A stretch of 64,000 bases of DNA, from NCBI GenBank assembly GCA_030374805.1, contig JARGSG010000250.1:1-64000 (forward strand), written 5' to 3'. Positions within the stretch are counted from its first letter, which is position 1, and every line of letters starts with the position of its first letter. Positions 11,079 through 22,856 of the stretch are shown one piece after another. A program made the translations under genes and the position numbers. This stretch comes from Gracilaria gracilis. Its lineage: Eukaryota > Rhodophyta > Florideophyceae > Gracilariales > Gracilariaceae. A model generated the notes under the pieces. It ran no database searches. It had not been told where the DNA came from and saw only the letters and a list, made by a program, of their open reading frames with translations.

Positions 11079-11993
11079 ATATTTATTCGTGGCCACCAAT
11101 TGGAACGGGCCACAGTATCCACACGTTCCAATCTGTGCGCAGATTAAAAGGCGACGGCGGGCGGCCGTAACCACCTGAATCCGGGGGGAGAGGTGGGCAC
11201 TTGCTCATGGCAGCATCGCGACCTCGATCTCTCCGACCGCCCCTAACGAACGCTGGGAGCCGGGCCGCTTTTCTCCTCTAAACGCGCCGCTTTGCTCTCT
11301 TGGCCGCGCCGCCTTCCCGCCCTTCCCCCCCATAATATTGGCCGCGTTGTCTTGGTCTTTTTGCCGCGCCGCCTTGCTGTTTTGGCGGCCCCGCGCTGCC
11401 TCCCGCTCACCACCCGCCTGCACCGCCTAGTGCCAAAACCACAGCCGCGCCGCCTTTCCTGCTCTACTCGGCTGCACCGCCTTGGCCCCAATACATGGCC
11501 GCGCCGCCTCGTGTTGCAACCCCGGCCACGATGCTTCGTGTTACAACCCCCAGCCGCGTCGTCTTGCGTCAATAACCTGGCTGCGCCGCCGTGCTCTGAT
11601 ACGCTGGCCGCCTCCCATACTTTTGCTCACTTGGCCGCGCTTTACCACTTTTCTCACCTGGCTTTCGCACACCTTCCCCACGCCGCTTAGCCTCACTCCA
11701 CTGGCTAGGTCGCCACGCTGTGCTGTACTGACCCCATCAAATCTCCGCGCTCACCATGCCGCGCTGTCTTGTTCCGTTTACCAGGCCGCACCGCCTCGTC
11801 ACTTTGGTCGCATCCCCTTGCCGCTACACCCCGCTTCCGGACATGCCGCCTATTCTCCCTGGAACCACCGCCTGTCTTTTCTTGACCGGGCAACGTCGCT
11901 TCTCCCAAGGCGTGCTGCCTTTCTCCTTCGACGGAGCACCTCTCGCGCCGCCCACCACCGCGCACCTCTCGCGCCGCCCGCCACGGAGCACCT
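11079..11993. repeat. GC-rich degenerate minisatellite-like region, no gene
   Basis: From about 11270 to 11690 the sequence repeats a motif around GGCCGCGCCGCCTT at irregular spacing of roughly 30 bp, separated by pyrimidine-rich stretches. Open frames on both strands here consist of biased Pro/Arg/Ala sequence and are not believed. The region ends at the boundary of the palindrome. Confidence 0.5.
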
Positions 11994-12378
11994 TTTAGTG
12001 CAATGTCGCAATGGGGAAAGAACCACAAAGACGTTCGGGATCGGCCTCCGGCGAGGCAGCACAGCAGTAAAGCCCTTCCATGGATGACACGACGGAGTCG
12101 GTTTGTAAGGCCGAGACCACCCTTCACGCTAGGCGTAGAAAGGTAAACCAGAAGCTGGAATCTATGTAAACGGTGCGTGCGTATCCTCAGATGAGGCGGT
12201 GTTCCACAGGGGGTGGCAAGTGTAGACAGATGTCAGCACGAGCCGCGGGTCACAAAGAACAACCCGAAAAAGGGGAAAAGAGAAAGGGGAAGTCACGAGA
12301 GTGACGAAGAGAGACGGCAAAGCCGGAAAAATCCTTATACAAGGCGAACGCGACAAATAGCGGTGTAGTACTTCCACA
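11994..12378 (-). repeat. Inverted LTR copy in left palindrome arm
   Basis: On the minus strand it begins TGTGGAAGTACTACACCGC and ends near CACTAAA. It matches the 5' LTR at 13231-13612 in reverse orientation. No retrotransposon interior follows it on the left, so it behaves like a solo LTR made by inverted duplication. Confidence 0.8.
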
Positions 12379-13230
12379 ATTGGGTTCGTTTGGTTGACGC
12401 ATGGGGGATAGACGGTCCATATGCTACGGCATATCCTTCCGAGGAGGAGTTGAATACCGCCGAAGGCGAAGAGTCTAGAGCCAACCCGGGTTGGGCAGAT
12501 TTACTTAGTGGCGGGGCCCAGTTGCCCCGACGCTAAATAGTGTGTAGCTAACCTCCCGTACTGTACGGCAAATAATATAATAATCTAGAGTACTCCCATA
12601 AAGGGTACAGAATTACCAGAAATGCTATGCCAACCTCCTGGACTCTGCCGTGTCCTACGTGTCCCATCCACCAACGTGGCCCTCGTATGTAGTCATAATT
12701 AACCCAGCCGACATGTCCGAAAATAACCAAGTGGCGGGAATCCCTCAAGGAGGCCGTTGCACTTCTCCACGGTCATCGTAAGGGTGAGCGGGGCTCGACC
12801 TCTGGCGTGGCACCCACTTGGGCCACGTTGAGGTGCCATCTGTGAAGTGCAACGCCCTCCTTGAGGGATTCCCGCGACTTTGTTATTTTCCGACATGTCG
12901 GCTGGGCTAATTACGACTACCTACGATGGCCACGTTGGTGGATGGGGCACGAGGGACATGGCAGAGTCCAGAAGGTTGGCACAGCATTGCTGGTAATTCT
13001 GCACCCTTTATGAAAGTAATCTAGATTATTATATCATTTGCCGTACAGTACGGGCGGTTAGCTCCACACTATATAGTGTCGAAGCAACTGGGCCCTGCCA
13101 CTAAGTAAATCTCCCCAACCAGGGTTGGCTCTAGACTCTTCGCCTTCGGCGGTATTCAACTCCTCCTCGGAGGGATATCCCGTAGCATACGGACCGTCTA
13201 TCCTCCCTGCGTCAACCAAACGGACCCAAT

Positions 13231-13612
13231 TGTGGAAATATTACACCGCTATTTGTCGCATTCGCCTTGTATAAGGATTTTTCCGGCTCTGCCGTCTCTC
13301 CGTCACTCTCGTGACTTCCCCTTTCTCTTTTCCCCTTTTTCCGGTTGTTCTCCGCGACCCGCGGCTTGTGCTCACACCTGTCTACACTTGCCACCCCTGT
13401 GAAACACCGCCTCATCTGAGGATACGCACGCCCCGTTTACACGGATTCCAGCTTCTGGTTTACTTTCCTACGCCTGGCGTGAAGGATGGTCTCGGCCTTA
13501 CAAACCGACTCCGTCGTGTCATCCCTGGAAGAGCTTTGCTGCTGTGCTGCCTCGCCTGAGGAAGGTCCCGAACGTCTTTGTGGTTCTTTCCCCATTGGGG
13601 CATTGCACTACA
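13231..13612 (+). repeat. 5' LTR
   Basis: Begins TGTGGAAATATTACACC and ends GCACTACA, the TG...CA form of LTRs. It matches the sequence at 51418-51802 in direct orientation and forms the outer half of the right palindrome arm. Confidence 0.82.
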
Positions 13613-13718
13613 AACTGGTCTCCCGACCTAGAAGCTTGTCTGCGTGCTTTTCCTCTTTTGGAGTTGATTTCTACTGTGTCCGGAAGATTCCGTGTACTCC
13701 CGTTTAGCGGTCTCACCG

Positions 13719-15592
13719 ATGTCTCGGAAGCCATCTGGGGCGGAGCCGGCGGTTACCCGCAGCCACTTCCGTGATGATGGGGATGTTCCCGATGATCGGG
13801 TGGTTTCTAAAATCCCGATTCGGGCTGGTTCTACCCTCGCCGCGAAGGTTTCCTCTCGGACTTCGAGCCCACACCGGAAATCTCGGTACCTTTCTTTGCC
13901 CTCGTCGGCCAGCTCTCGGCCTGTTGCCGGGCCTGCTCAAGTCGCTACTGGTCCGCCTTTGGCGTCCCAGCCAGCAGCCGCTGTTGCGGGATCGTTACCT
14001 CGCCGTGAGGCTGCCAACACCCTCCAGGAGAATTCCCTGGAAAACCAGGTACGCACTCTGCGTGCCGCCCACAATGCCCTGGTGGAGGAATTTAGAGCCC
14101 TCCGTGAGGTGGTCGAGATTGCCTCCGCGAGGGATGTTGCTGAAGATCTCCGCGTACTGCGGCCTGATGTCAAGAAAATGTTGGAGTGTTTGGGTTCGTC
14201 CGCCGCCTTCGTTGAAAGGATCGAGGAGCGCTTCAATCGCGTCCGAGCCCGTCTGGAGACGTTGGAGCAAACCATAACAATGGATAACAACTCTCCGGGT
14301 TATCCGGTTGCTGCCGTGCCACAACGCGAGCAGCGCGCTGGAACATGCAAAGGCCGCCGGAGGCGGAAATCCAAACGCTACAACGATCATTCGGATACAC
14401 CGACCGCGTCGGATTCTAACCCGAGTCACTCGGTTGGGTCTACTTCTTCCGACTCTGAGTCGGAGGATGGTCGCCGTGAGCGCTCTTCTCGCTCTAAGCG
14501 GTCGTTTGCCACCCAGGGGGTGATTGGCTCCCGCACCAAGGGCAGGAGACACTCCTGACTCCGGGAATTGAAGCCTACGAATAGGATGTTCCGAAAGTTA
14601 CTTTCGTACCGATACTATCGGCTGGAGGATTCATCGCTGGATCGCACATCCCGTGGAACGGGACAAGTGAAAGATTGCATCAAGCGGATACAAATTTCAC
14701 TGAGGAAACACAACTTTTCTGGAGAGGATCCAATTATGGTCTTGGATTTCCTCGCCCGCTTCATGGCTGAGGCCGATATACTCGGTATGAACGAAGGACA
14801 GGCCTACGTGGCGCTGCCGTACTTTTTACGGGGAGTGGCCAAAGAGCAATTTCGCTTTGTAAGAGGTTCGTCGAAAGCCTCCAAAGGAGGGGTTACGCGC
14901 TGGCCAGAGGCCGTGCAGTACCTCTTGAGGTCGTACGCGACAAATAATACCATTCAGTCAGCGATCCTCGCTTTGAGGGATACCAGACATCTCCCCGGAG
15001 AGGTCGACACCGATTATTGGGTGCGCCTCAACAAGGCTTTCCACCGCTGTGCCAATGTCAACCTCGCTGGGGAACGTTCTACGATGCTCATTGATGGTCT
15101 GAGCCCAGCCATCAAGTCCCTCGTTGCCCGACGTCGGGAGGACAAACCGAGGGTTACTTACCTCAAGTTGGTCCAAGCCGCTCGCGCGGAGGGTGATGCA
15201 CTGCGTGCCCGTGGTTTTCAGTCGAGTTCGAAGCCCGCTAAAGCGTTGGTAATGGAGGACTGCTCCCCATCGCTCTCGTTAATCGTGGACGAACACCCTC
15301 AACAGGGATATGACAACGTCCAGCTTGCGCATGGCGAAGTCGCTTCCGTGCCGACCACGGAACCCCCGTCCACGACGGATGCATCTTACGATACGGCGCT
15401 GGCCGACCCGGCGCTGTACACCGACAACCGTCGTATGATGGCACCTCTTACTCCCTATTCGAATGGAGGTACCCGTTCTCAACGGCCTGGATGGAGGGAC
15501 ACCCGCCCTGTGGTTCGAGTCGCCGATGCTCGGAATGGTAACCCGCAAGCGGAGGCGTCGAAGCCAATTTGCCACTTGTGTTATACTATAAC
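13719..15592 (+). pseudogene. gag region of the Ty3/gypsy fossil
   Basis: The region starts with a Ser/Arg-rich and coiled-coil part and continues with a Retrotrans_gag-type domain (features such as FLARFMAEADILG and VDTDYWVRLNKAFHRC). It ends at the first half of a zinc knuckle, where the large DNA transposon is inserted. It is broken, and it is listed only as a fossil part of the retrotransposon. Confidence 0.8.
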
Positions 15593-15720
15593 TTCGGTGT
15601 TCTCGGAATGCTAGTTTAGTATGCTAGATCGCTAGTTGTGAAAGTAAAAGTCCGAAAAAACTAGCATTTTTGCAGCTTGCGCTAGTTGGCAAGGCAAAAT
15701 TTTTTGGAAATAACGTTTCC
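15593..15720 (+). repeat. Left terminal region of the multi-gene transposon
   Basis: Terminal CGGTGTTCTCGGAATGCTAG, then several subterminal motifs of the form GCTAGTT or ACTAGCAT within 110 bp. The inverted copy at 30050-30173 has the same arrangement. Clustered subterminal repeats are typical of CACTA-type elements and are probable transposase-binding sites. Confidence 0.75.
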
Positions 15721-15855
15721 GTTCAGTGCAGTTCAAACTTCACCTACTGGAGTTGAAGGCTAGTTTGCAGTTCTTCTGCCATCGCTCGTAGCTTTACATT
15801 CACCACACTCGTCAAAAACACTCTAAAAAATTGCGAACCTACCACCAGCGCTCCC

Positions 15856-16798
15856 TTACTCCAACCCTGCATTCGGATCCTGAGTCCCAGTTTCCCTAAA
15901 TGTCAAGTTGAAGAACTCTAACGAAACACTCTCTCCATTCTCGTACACCCTCCTAGCCCCAAACCGGCTTCCAACCCCTCCCAGCCTCTTCTCCTCCTGC
16001 TCCTCCAGTATGCGCTCCGCCGTTCGAACAGCCCCCGCCGCACTACCGAACCTAACTTGTGGCGCTCTACCCGGCAGCTGCCGCGGCACGCACACCTCCT
16101 CATTTTCGTCCACCACCACCCCACCCTTTCGCTTCTTCCTCAGCCGACTTCTCCCAACCTCCCCTCCATCCGCTTCTTTGCTCCTCCCCCTCACACTCCC
16201 ACGTCCACCACGAGAGCCAGGCGTCACCGGTGACCCTTTCTCTCTTCCCGCCTCCCTCCCAACGCCTTCTTCCCTCACTAGCTCCTTCACCTCCAACAAC
16301 AGTTGGCACGCCTTCTCCACCTGTCCTACTTGTGCCTCCAACACCTCCACACGTCCCCTCAGCCTTATATTCTCCCTTCTCAGCGTCAGCAGCTCCCTCC
16401 CAACGCACTCTACCATCCCACTCACATGCCTTCCAGTCCCCATTCCAGCCAACTTCATCTTTTTCCGAATCGTCGAAATCAAATCCATTGGCACCCCAAC
16501 CTCCGACACACTCAGCACCACCCCTCCCATCTCACTAACCATCTCAGAAAACCAGTCGTCCAAATGCTCCTTCAGATCCCCTCCAAGCTTTTTCAACCGC
16601 TGCTCCATCTCCGCCGTAAAACTCCTCTCCGGTCCCCGATCCCCTCCACTCCCATCACCCCCACCTCCCTCTCCATCCCCACTTCCCCATGCAAACCTTG
16701 TCCGTACCCTCCTCCTTCTTTCCTTGTGGCGTCTCTTGTACCTCCGTCCGGTGAAGCAGAGCCACTAGCTCCTCGTTCTCGACGTACCCATTCGACAT
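15856..16798 (-). pseudogene. Coiled-coil basic protein of the multi-gene transposon (copy A)
   Basis: It starts with MSNGYVENEELVALLHRTEV at 16798 and continues after a frame change as a 250-codon frame. That frame has a helical region (EQRLKKLGGDLKEHLDDWFSE), then a leucine-rich coiled coil (LLTLRRENIRLRGRVEVLEA), then a basic nuclear-signal-like stretch (RLRKKRKGG). The tail, FFNLTFRETGTQDPNAGLE, is shared with copy B at 28947-29901. Conservation of both ends and of the coiled coil between copies supports a real gene. The function is unknown; an accessory DNA-binding protein, like the second protein of CACTA elements, is a guess from architecture only. Confidence 0.6.
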
Positions 16799-17375
16799 CC
16801 CAGAAATAAACGGCGGTTCACGATAACGAAGATAGATAAGAACAAGCGAGATGAACCTAACAGTTGCTGCACTCTCCCCCCCCACTTCGCACATCCGTGG
16901 CACTGTCGGCCACACACCCACGTGCGCTGCACAACCCTTTGTACCCCATTCACATCCACTCCTATTTCCCGCCATTCCACACAGTTTCCAATTTTCTCCT
17001 AGAAATCTCCACATTTTCCCAACCTCGGTCCATACCATATCCCAATGAGACCCCTGATGGGGCACCTCTCAAGTACCACCGGTACCATAAACTCTTACTT
17101 TCTATGCCTTATTTCACTGCATACCTTCTCATAAACACACTCTTCGACCCTACCTCCACTACATCCCTGCTGCCCATTTCTTTCCATAACCGAATCATAC
17201 AAATCCCCTTATTCCCTGGAACACTTTCTTCCTTGACCAAAACAACAGCCCAGTCGTGTACTTAAAGCTTTCCCCACTCCTTAGAATGTAGACCACTTTC
17301 CTTCCACAGCTACCAGCACCCGACACCTTCCAACAGCCCATACCTTCAATCAAACAAACTCATCGCAATTAGTTT
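16799..17375. promoter_or_regulatory. Divergent intergenic region between coiled-coil and reductase-like genes (copy A)
   Basis: 577 bp separate two divergent genes and the arrangement recurs in copy B (28441-28946), so it probably holds both promoters. Pyrimidine-rich on the plus strand; no specific element is recognised. Confidence 0.35.
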
Positions 17376-18182
17376 CCATTCATCTTCCCTCCGTTCTACA
17401 ATCATCCCAGAGGCCGTATTGACACCATGCTTTACAACAATGGTTCCCCTCGAGACACCTTTCTCTCCATCGAAGACTTCATTTTCGCATATTGCCTTCC
17501 CCAGGGTCCAATCTTCTTCTGTGGCAGGAACGAACTTCTCGAAAAAGTAATTCTATATTGTCCAGCACAACGAGCAGAAGACTTGGTCTTCATCCAGAAT
17601 GGTCACATTCTTCCCATCTTTTCCCAACACGGAATTGAGCACTGCACACGAGCCGCTCTTTACATCGCCGTTCCCACTGTCGGCGCCTCCCCACAGAATG
17701 GTGTCACGCCTCTCTCTCTCAATGGTCTAACCGCAGCCACCGAAAAGTGGTCTCTGGCAATAGCTGAACGCCTCTAGACCGCAGGTCTCACTTGCAGTAT
17801 CGTCGACGAAAACGCCTTTTCCAAGTCTTACTACCAAAAGCTCGTTTGGATCTCTTTCTTCAATCTCGTCGGTTCTTCATTTGGATTCGTTAGCATGCAT
17901 GAAGTGGCTACCAAGTACAAAACTATTGTCGCAACTATAATGAAGGAGCTTCTAGGTATAGTCACCTTCCACACAGGTCTCTCCTTCAATATCCCTTCTA
18001 CAGTAGAATCCCTTCTGTAATACGGCAGCACCCTTACTTCGTTCCCAGCCTCTTTCTCGGAGTATGAATCCATAAATGCTTACTTCTATCTCACCTCCGC
18101 AGAAGAAAAACTAGCCGGAAGGCAGGACCCTGCCCCTTTCCACACCAACTATGTCAATGTTCTTAGACATCACATTCCCTAG
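17376..18182 (+). pseudogene. Ketopantoate-reductase-like protein (copy A), two in-frame stops
   Basis: It matches the plant/algal KPR-like branch of the 6-phosphogluconate dehydrogenase/PanE fold: GRID in place of the nucleotide-binding GRGRIG seen in copy B, FFCGRNELLEKVI, AEDLVFIQNGHILP, TRAALYIAVPTVGA, then the C-terminal helical domain SKSYYQKLVWISFFNLVGSS and the tail RQDPAPFHTNYVNVL. Such enzymes reduce 2-oxo acids with NADPH, but the substrate here is unknown. In-frame stops lie at 17775-17777 and 18018-18020, and there is a small deletion near 17395-17410. It lies between the coiled-coil gene (divergent) and the dioxygenase-like gene (convergent). It is probably a captured cellular gene. 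Confidence 0.72.
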
Positions 18183-18345
18183 TAGTTAGAACAGATTATA
18201 AACCTTGTACTCGTTGCAACTACACACACAACCCGTTTTTGTTCTCCAATTCTTTTTAAGTTGCCGCTTAAACAAATCACCTGTTCACTTTTTATGTCAA
18301 GTCTCTATCACAAACAAACACAACAGTATAAGTGCTACATTATAC

Positions 18346-19935
18346 CTACTCATCGTCGTCATCCATTATCATCTTTCCTTCCTCGTAATCCCCGCCTGTA
18401 TTCTCAGCAGGGCCACCTGGCATCTCTTCATCTTCCTCTTCCTACTCGTCCTCTCCATCAACTATATCTTCCATTTCACTCTCTTCCTCCAAACCTTCAC
18501 CATCGTCCAGCCGGTCGTTTGGGTCTTCTCCCAGCCCAAAGTCTCCATCTAAGAACTTTGGTCGAAACGCTGGCTCCCTGCGCACCGCATCAGGGAGCTT
18601 GTATCCTTCAAATACAAAGTAAATGTGATACCTCAGGCAATTCTCTTTCACCAACGCATTCATGTACCCAGCTCCCGCATGAAACACATCCCCTCTCCCC
18701 ATAGACACAGAGTAAGGCGGAACCCTGAACTTCTTCACAACCATTGTACGTGATAACCTCCTCAAACTCTTGTCATCCGTCACATACATATTGTGTTACC
18801 TCTCACAAACCCATATCATACATGAACTCTCCCAGAGGCCATCACGAAGAACCCCGGAATACCTCCCTCATCTTTCTCCACATTCGTCAACCCTCTAAGA
18901 TGAGTGTGCAACACCTGCCTTGGGCATCCCTCTCCCGTACACAACACGCGCCCTCTGATCTGCGGCACATACATCCTTTTCTTCGCCTTGCTGTTGTCAC
19001 AAAGGCAAAGAGCCGATTCAATTTGCCCAGACCTCGCATCCGACAACGCCCGCTTCCTCACCATCATCACATTCTTCTCATCAGATTCCATGCAATCAAC
19101 AACCACTTTCTTGGTCGTAATATATCGTCCAATCCCCTGCATCCTGTTCCCAGCATCCTTTCCTTCCCTCGCGTTGATTATGGGATTCCATTTCGTTCGG
19201 TTCTCTTCAAACTTCAAGTCTGGCTGCTCCTTGAAGTCCTTTTCAAAAAACTCCAGCAACCCTTCCGTCAAATCTTCATCCACCACCACGCCCTTCTTCT
19301 TCGCCTCCTCTGACATACCTTCGTCAGTTCCAAAATGTTCCAAAACACAGAAACCTTTTTCCATCAATTCCATTCTCTTCGTCGCAAAGTACTCTCGAGC
19401 GAGGTCATCCCTCTCCATCGCCGCCATCCAAAGAGCTTTTTTCTCCCCTCTCGGCTTTCCCTTCAACGGAAGCTTCACCCCAAGAACTGGTTCTTTCGTA
19501 CTACCCAGCTTCTTGTGCACATTCTGGGCGGCATGCCAGTACACCGCGTGATGGACCGCTCTCAAATCCGCCACCCCCAAACACCCCGCCCCGTGCTCCT
19601 TTCGCAAATGAATCATCTCTATCCACGGGTGCTGAGGTTTCACTGCATTCTTCCCTCCCGGCCACTCACTCGGTAGCCCATTCACGAGACTCGTCCATGA
19701 CATATCCGATCCACCAGCCCACTGACCTGCCTTATTCATCCCTTTCGGTGGTTTCTCGGGATTCTTATCTTCAAACCCACGCATCGTTCCTTCCTCCACC
19801 CCTTCTTCCTCGTCCTGAATGAACCTACTATCGTTCTCACTGCCACCACTTTCATCCTCGCTCGACGACACCAAATTTATTTTCTGTTCTTTGAAGAACT
19901 TCTTCAATGCTGGCTTCGTCATATTCCTGAATAAA
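18346..19935 (-). pseudogene. 2-oxoglutarate/Fe(II) dioxygenase-like protein (copy A), fused to truncated transposase
   Basis: Read leftward from 19935 it has a charged start, a conserved N-terminal domain (GGSDMSWTSLVNGLPSEWPG, VLGVKLPLKGKP) and then the start of a double-stranded beta-helix (GFCVLEHFGTDEGMS). The core follows: GCPRQVLHTHL (where HxD is expected), a SH-like region, and GRGDVFHAGAGY with the downstream CLRYHIYF, matching the distal His and the 2OG-binding Arg. The tail is acidic. A frameshift and a stop lie near 18790-18840. In this copy the frame is continuous upstream with transposase sequence, forming an 831-codon frame. Relation to DNA- or histone-acting dioxygenases is possible but unproven. 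Confidence 0.6.
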
Positions 19936-21979
19936 GTCGACTTCATCACAGCATCGGTCGAAGAAGGGGCCATGAAGGGGAAGACCATGTCGAGTGCGTG
20001 GTCGTCATTTGCTTCGAGCATACCACGCAAGCCGTCGGTAGTGAAGAAACCGTTGAGAGTTTGACCGTTGTCGGAAGTGGAGAAGTCGATGTGGAGTCCG
20101 TTGGCGGGGGAGTGCTTTTCGATGGCGGAGAAGATGGTGTTTGAATGTTTGAGGATGGAAGTGCGGACGGAGTTGAAGGGGCGACGGGATTTGGAGGAAC
20201 CGACGGTGGTGAAGAGTGCTTCTGAGCGGAGTCGCTCGATGGCGGCGAGCTTGGTGAGTTTGGAGACGCCGAGGTGGAAGTCGTGGAGTGGTTCAAAGGT
20301 GAAGATGTTGTAAGGGGAGAGGAGTGAGGTGATGTTGAGAAGAGGGTATGATTCGAAGAGGGAGGAGTACTTTGCGAGGGAGAGGGAGTGGAGGACTTCA
20401 AGGGCTTTTTCCTTCGTGTTGCGGGAGTTTCTGGGCTTATGAGCGAGGAGAGCGTCTTGTGATTGTTGGAGGAGAGTGGAGTGTGATTTGCGTGCGGCGA
20501 GGGTTTGGTGCTGAATTCGGGGGGAAGGGGATCGAATGTGTAGGGGGAGGTCTGTGCGGGAGACGGTGCATCTATGACAAGGGTGTTGGGGGCGGGTTCT
20601 GTGGGAGATGGCGAGGATGTCTTTTGCTTCGGGGATGTCGGCGCGGTAGCTCGCGATGATTGGGTGAAAGTGGCGGAGAACGCCATGGGCGTCACGGAAG
20701 GGGAAGCCGTTGAGACCGGAGGAGAGGAGGGGGCCGAGGAGGTTGGAGATGGCGAGCTGAATGAGTTCCATTTTGGTGTGGCGGGGGATGTGCAAGGAGG
20801 TTTGAGGGATGGAGTCGTGGTCTTGTGAGGGGTTGGTTGGGAGGAAAGGAGGTTGGCAAGTATCCGAGAAGGGTGAGGTGTTCGGTGATACACTTGCGAC
20901 GGAAGGCATCGGAGAAGTTGAAAAGGGTGATGTGAAGGGGGTAGAAAATGATGGAAGAAGATTTGAGGGAGGTGGAGGACTTTTCGGAGTAGATTTGGAC
21001 CAAGCCGATGAAGGAGTCGATACCGGTGGAGTCGGGGGTGTGCCAGATGCAGGAGTCGTTGGATGAGTGCATGATTGCGGCTTTGAGGGCGGGGACTGCT
21101 TCTTTTTCGATGGTGGAGGCCATGGGGTGGGCGAAAGTGGGAGAGCCGGAAGGGGTTGTGTAGAAGACGGGGTGGAAGAAGGTGTTGTGGAAGTGTGCGA
21201 GGGCGAGTTGTTGTTTGAGGACCTGGATGGGGTCCTTTCGGAAGATGGTGGTGGAGAAGAGCTGCTGTGGGTCGGAGAGGGTGGTAGGAGCGAAGCCGAT
21301 GTTGCTGACACGGTGCCGGAAGAGGTTTTTCTGCAGCTCGAGGCACTGGGTGGCGGAGGAGACGGCGTTGTGGGAGGCGGATTTGGAGAAGGCGGGGTCG
21401 TGGAGGAGGGAGATTATTTCGTCACCCTTTCGGAGGCCGAGGAAGGAGGCGATGGAAGAGATGTAGAGGTCCATGCGTTCGAGATGGGGGTTGTTGAGGA
21501 GGGGAAGGAAGGGGGAGGAGGGGGAGGAGGGGAGGGGAAGATGGAGCAGACGGAGGTGGTGGCGATGTGGTAGGCTTCCTGGGTGTGGAGGGAGAAAGAG
21601 AGCTGCTGGTGGTGGTAGGAGTCGTCGTCTGCGATGGGGACGTTGTCGGAAGGGCGGTTTGTAAGAGGGGGAGTTGTGTGGAGATGGGGGGTAGACTTGT
21701 GACGCTTGATGCGTGGGGGGAAGTGGGGGAGGCCTCCGCCTGGGGAGAGGAAACGCTCGTTTGTGTTGAGGCGGTTGGGGCATCCCCTCTGGTGCCTTTG
21801 AATGGCGGGGATGGTGCGGTCGAAGAAGGAACACCCTTTAGAGCAGCAGTTGCGCATGGTGGGGAAGGTTGGGGGGGTGTTGGAGAGGATTGGGGGTACG
21901 TAGCGAGGAGCGTAATATGGCGCACGGACGGTGGGACAGAGTGGTGGGGATGATTGCACGTGATTCGAAGGCGTTTCAT
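19936..21979 (-). pseudogene. CACTA/Plavaka-like transposase, N-terminal two thirds only (copy A)
   Basis: Starts at ATG 21979 (MKRLRIT, as in the outer copy), followed by a C2H2/CCHC-like finger (CCSKGCSFFDRTIPAIQRHQ, then RGC). Next come SISSIAS-type helices, GLVQIYSEKSSTSLKSSS with YPLHITLFNFSDAFRRK (first acidic region), IIASYRADIPEAKDILAISH with CHRC, and FTFEPLHDFHLGVSKL (second Asp/His region). Frameshifts lie near 21880, 21490 and 20860. The sequence stops homologously at MVFPF and joins the dioxygenase gene at about 19935, so the catalytic C-terminus is deleted. The Pro/Ser-rich frame at 20860-21311 is an out-of-frame shadow. Confidence 0.75.
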
Positions 21980-22184
21980 ATATGTAGTATACGAATGCCT
22001 GATGTGAAAGGTGTTGACTAGTGAACCGATCTTCACAAACTGAAAAGGTATTTGATCTATTTGTATACTCCTATTCCTATTCGATAAACAGCTACTTAAG
22101 TTTCTATGTAAGTGTCTATCTCGCTATTCGCCCCCGTATACATGAACGTAGGTGACACTAACACACTTACATTGTGCTGCGAAA

Positions 22185-22406
22185 CTACCATAAACGAAAG
22201 AAGTATTCTAGTTTCTTTTCCATGCAAACTAGCAAAGATGGAAACAATTTGGAATAATTCTTTCGAAAAAAACTAGCACAAGTGGAAAGGTGGAAATATT
22301 TTCGGAAATTAACACTTCCAAATTTGGATAAATTTACCGGTTTTTCGTTCGTTTTAATTCGGTCATTTTTGAACGCCAAACTAGAATTCCGATAGCACCG
22401 ACGTTG
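22185..22406 (-). repeat. Right terminal region of copy A
   Basis: Ends ...CTAGAATTCCGATAGCACCG, matching the outer right end at 43960. Subterminal AACTAG(C/A) motifs spaced among TGGAAA-containing stretches occur as at the other right end (43740-43960). It proves that a complete left-to-right derivative once ended here. Confidence 0.72.
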
Positions 22407-22856
22407 TCCCCAATTTAGTCAGTAGAAGAATGTCGTGGCCAGTGATGAGTTCTTCTTCTCCGACAACCACATAATGCTCGTGGTTGTCGCAAAGGGGGTA
22501 TTCATTATCGATCACGACCTTGGGCGCTATAGGAAAATCTACATCATATAAAGTTAGAGAAGGTAGTCGGTAGAACTACCTTCCTCGATTTGATAGGATG
22601 TAAAGTTTCTGATATAGCGCATATTCTGCCAGATCGATGTAATGTATTATTTGTTTTTTTTATACATGACCAACAAGCTGCGAACTACTTCTATTCTAAA
22701 CTGTTCTCCGTGCTTATGAAGAACAATTTTTATTGCTTTCTAACAAAGTCACCGAACGACAGTCATATGATTTGACTCCCTTACGTCCTCCCGTCATTAT
22801 AAGAAGTTGCAGGTCTTTAAATATTCATAAAACAATCATAAGTGAAAACCGTCGTC
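22407..22856. other. Flank of copy A: orphan minus-strand coding-like fragment and AT-rich spacer
   Basis: On the minus strand, 22545-22407 reads as an unbroken protein-like segment with pieces such as APKVVIDNEYPLCDNHEHYV and GEEELITGHDILLL, running straight into the right end of copy A. It occupies the position where the unknown gene of the outer copy (33938-35216) would lie in this inverted copy, but I see no convincing match. 22560-22850 is AT-rich without a gene. Confidence 0.4.

Larger units (their letters stand above)
11994..13612. repeat. 1.6-kb inverted repeat (palindrome) bounded by LTR ends
   Basis: The left arm (11994-12765) matches the right arm (12844-13612) in inverted orientation over about 770 bp, with an asymmetric loop of about 78 bp. 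The outer half of each arm is an LTR; the inner 390 bp is not found at the 3' LTR of the retrotransposon. The match stops exactly at the outer LTR ends, so the duplication arose after the LTR was in place. Arm identity is high, about 90% by eye. The 390-bp inner segment has no recognised gene. Confidence 0.85.

Noticed and set aside
11243-12127. Several long open frames on both strands
   Set aside because: GC-rich, Arg/Pro/Ala-biased, overlapping in all frames, and partly inside an inverted LTR; no domain.
18744-19676. Plus-strand frames opposite the dioxygenase-like gene
   Set aside because: They mirror a conserved minus-strand gene and have no homolog in copy B in the same frame.
20860-21311. 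Pro/Ser/Thr-rich N-terminus of the 831-codon frame
   Set aside because: It lies over transposase sequence that is coding in another frame (GYLPTS, YPLHITL region), so it is an out-of-frame shadow.
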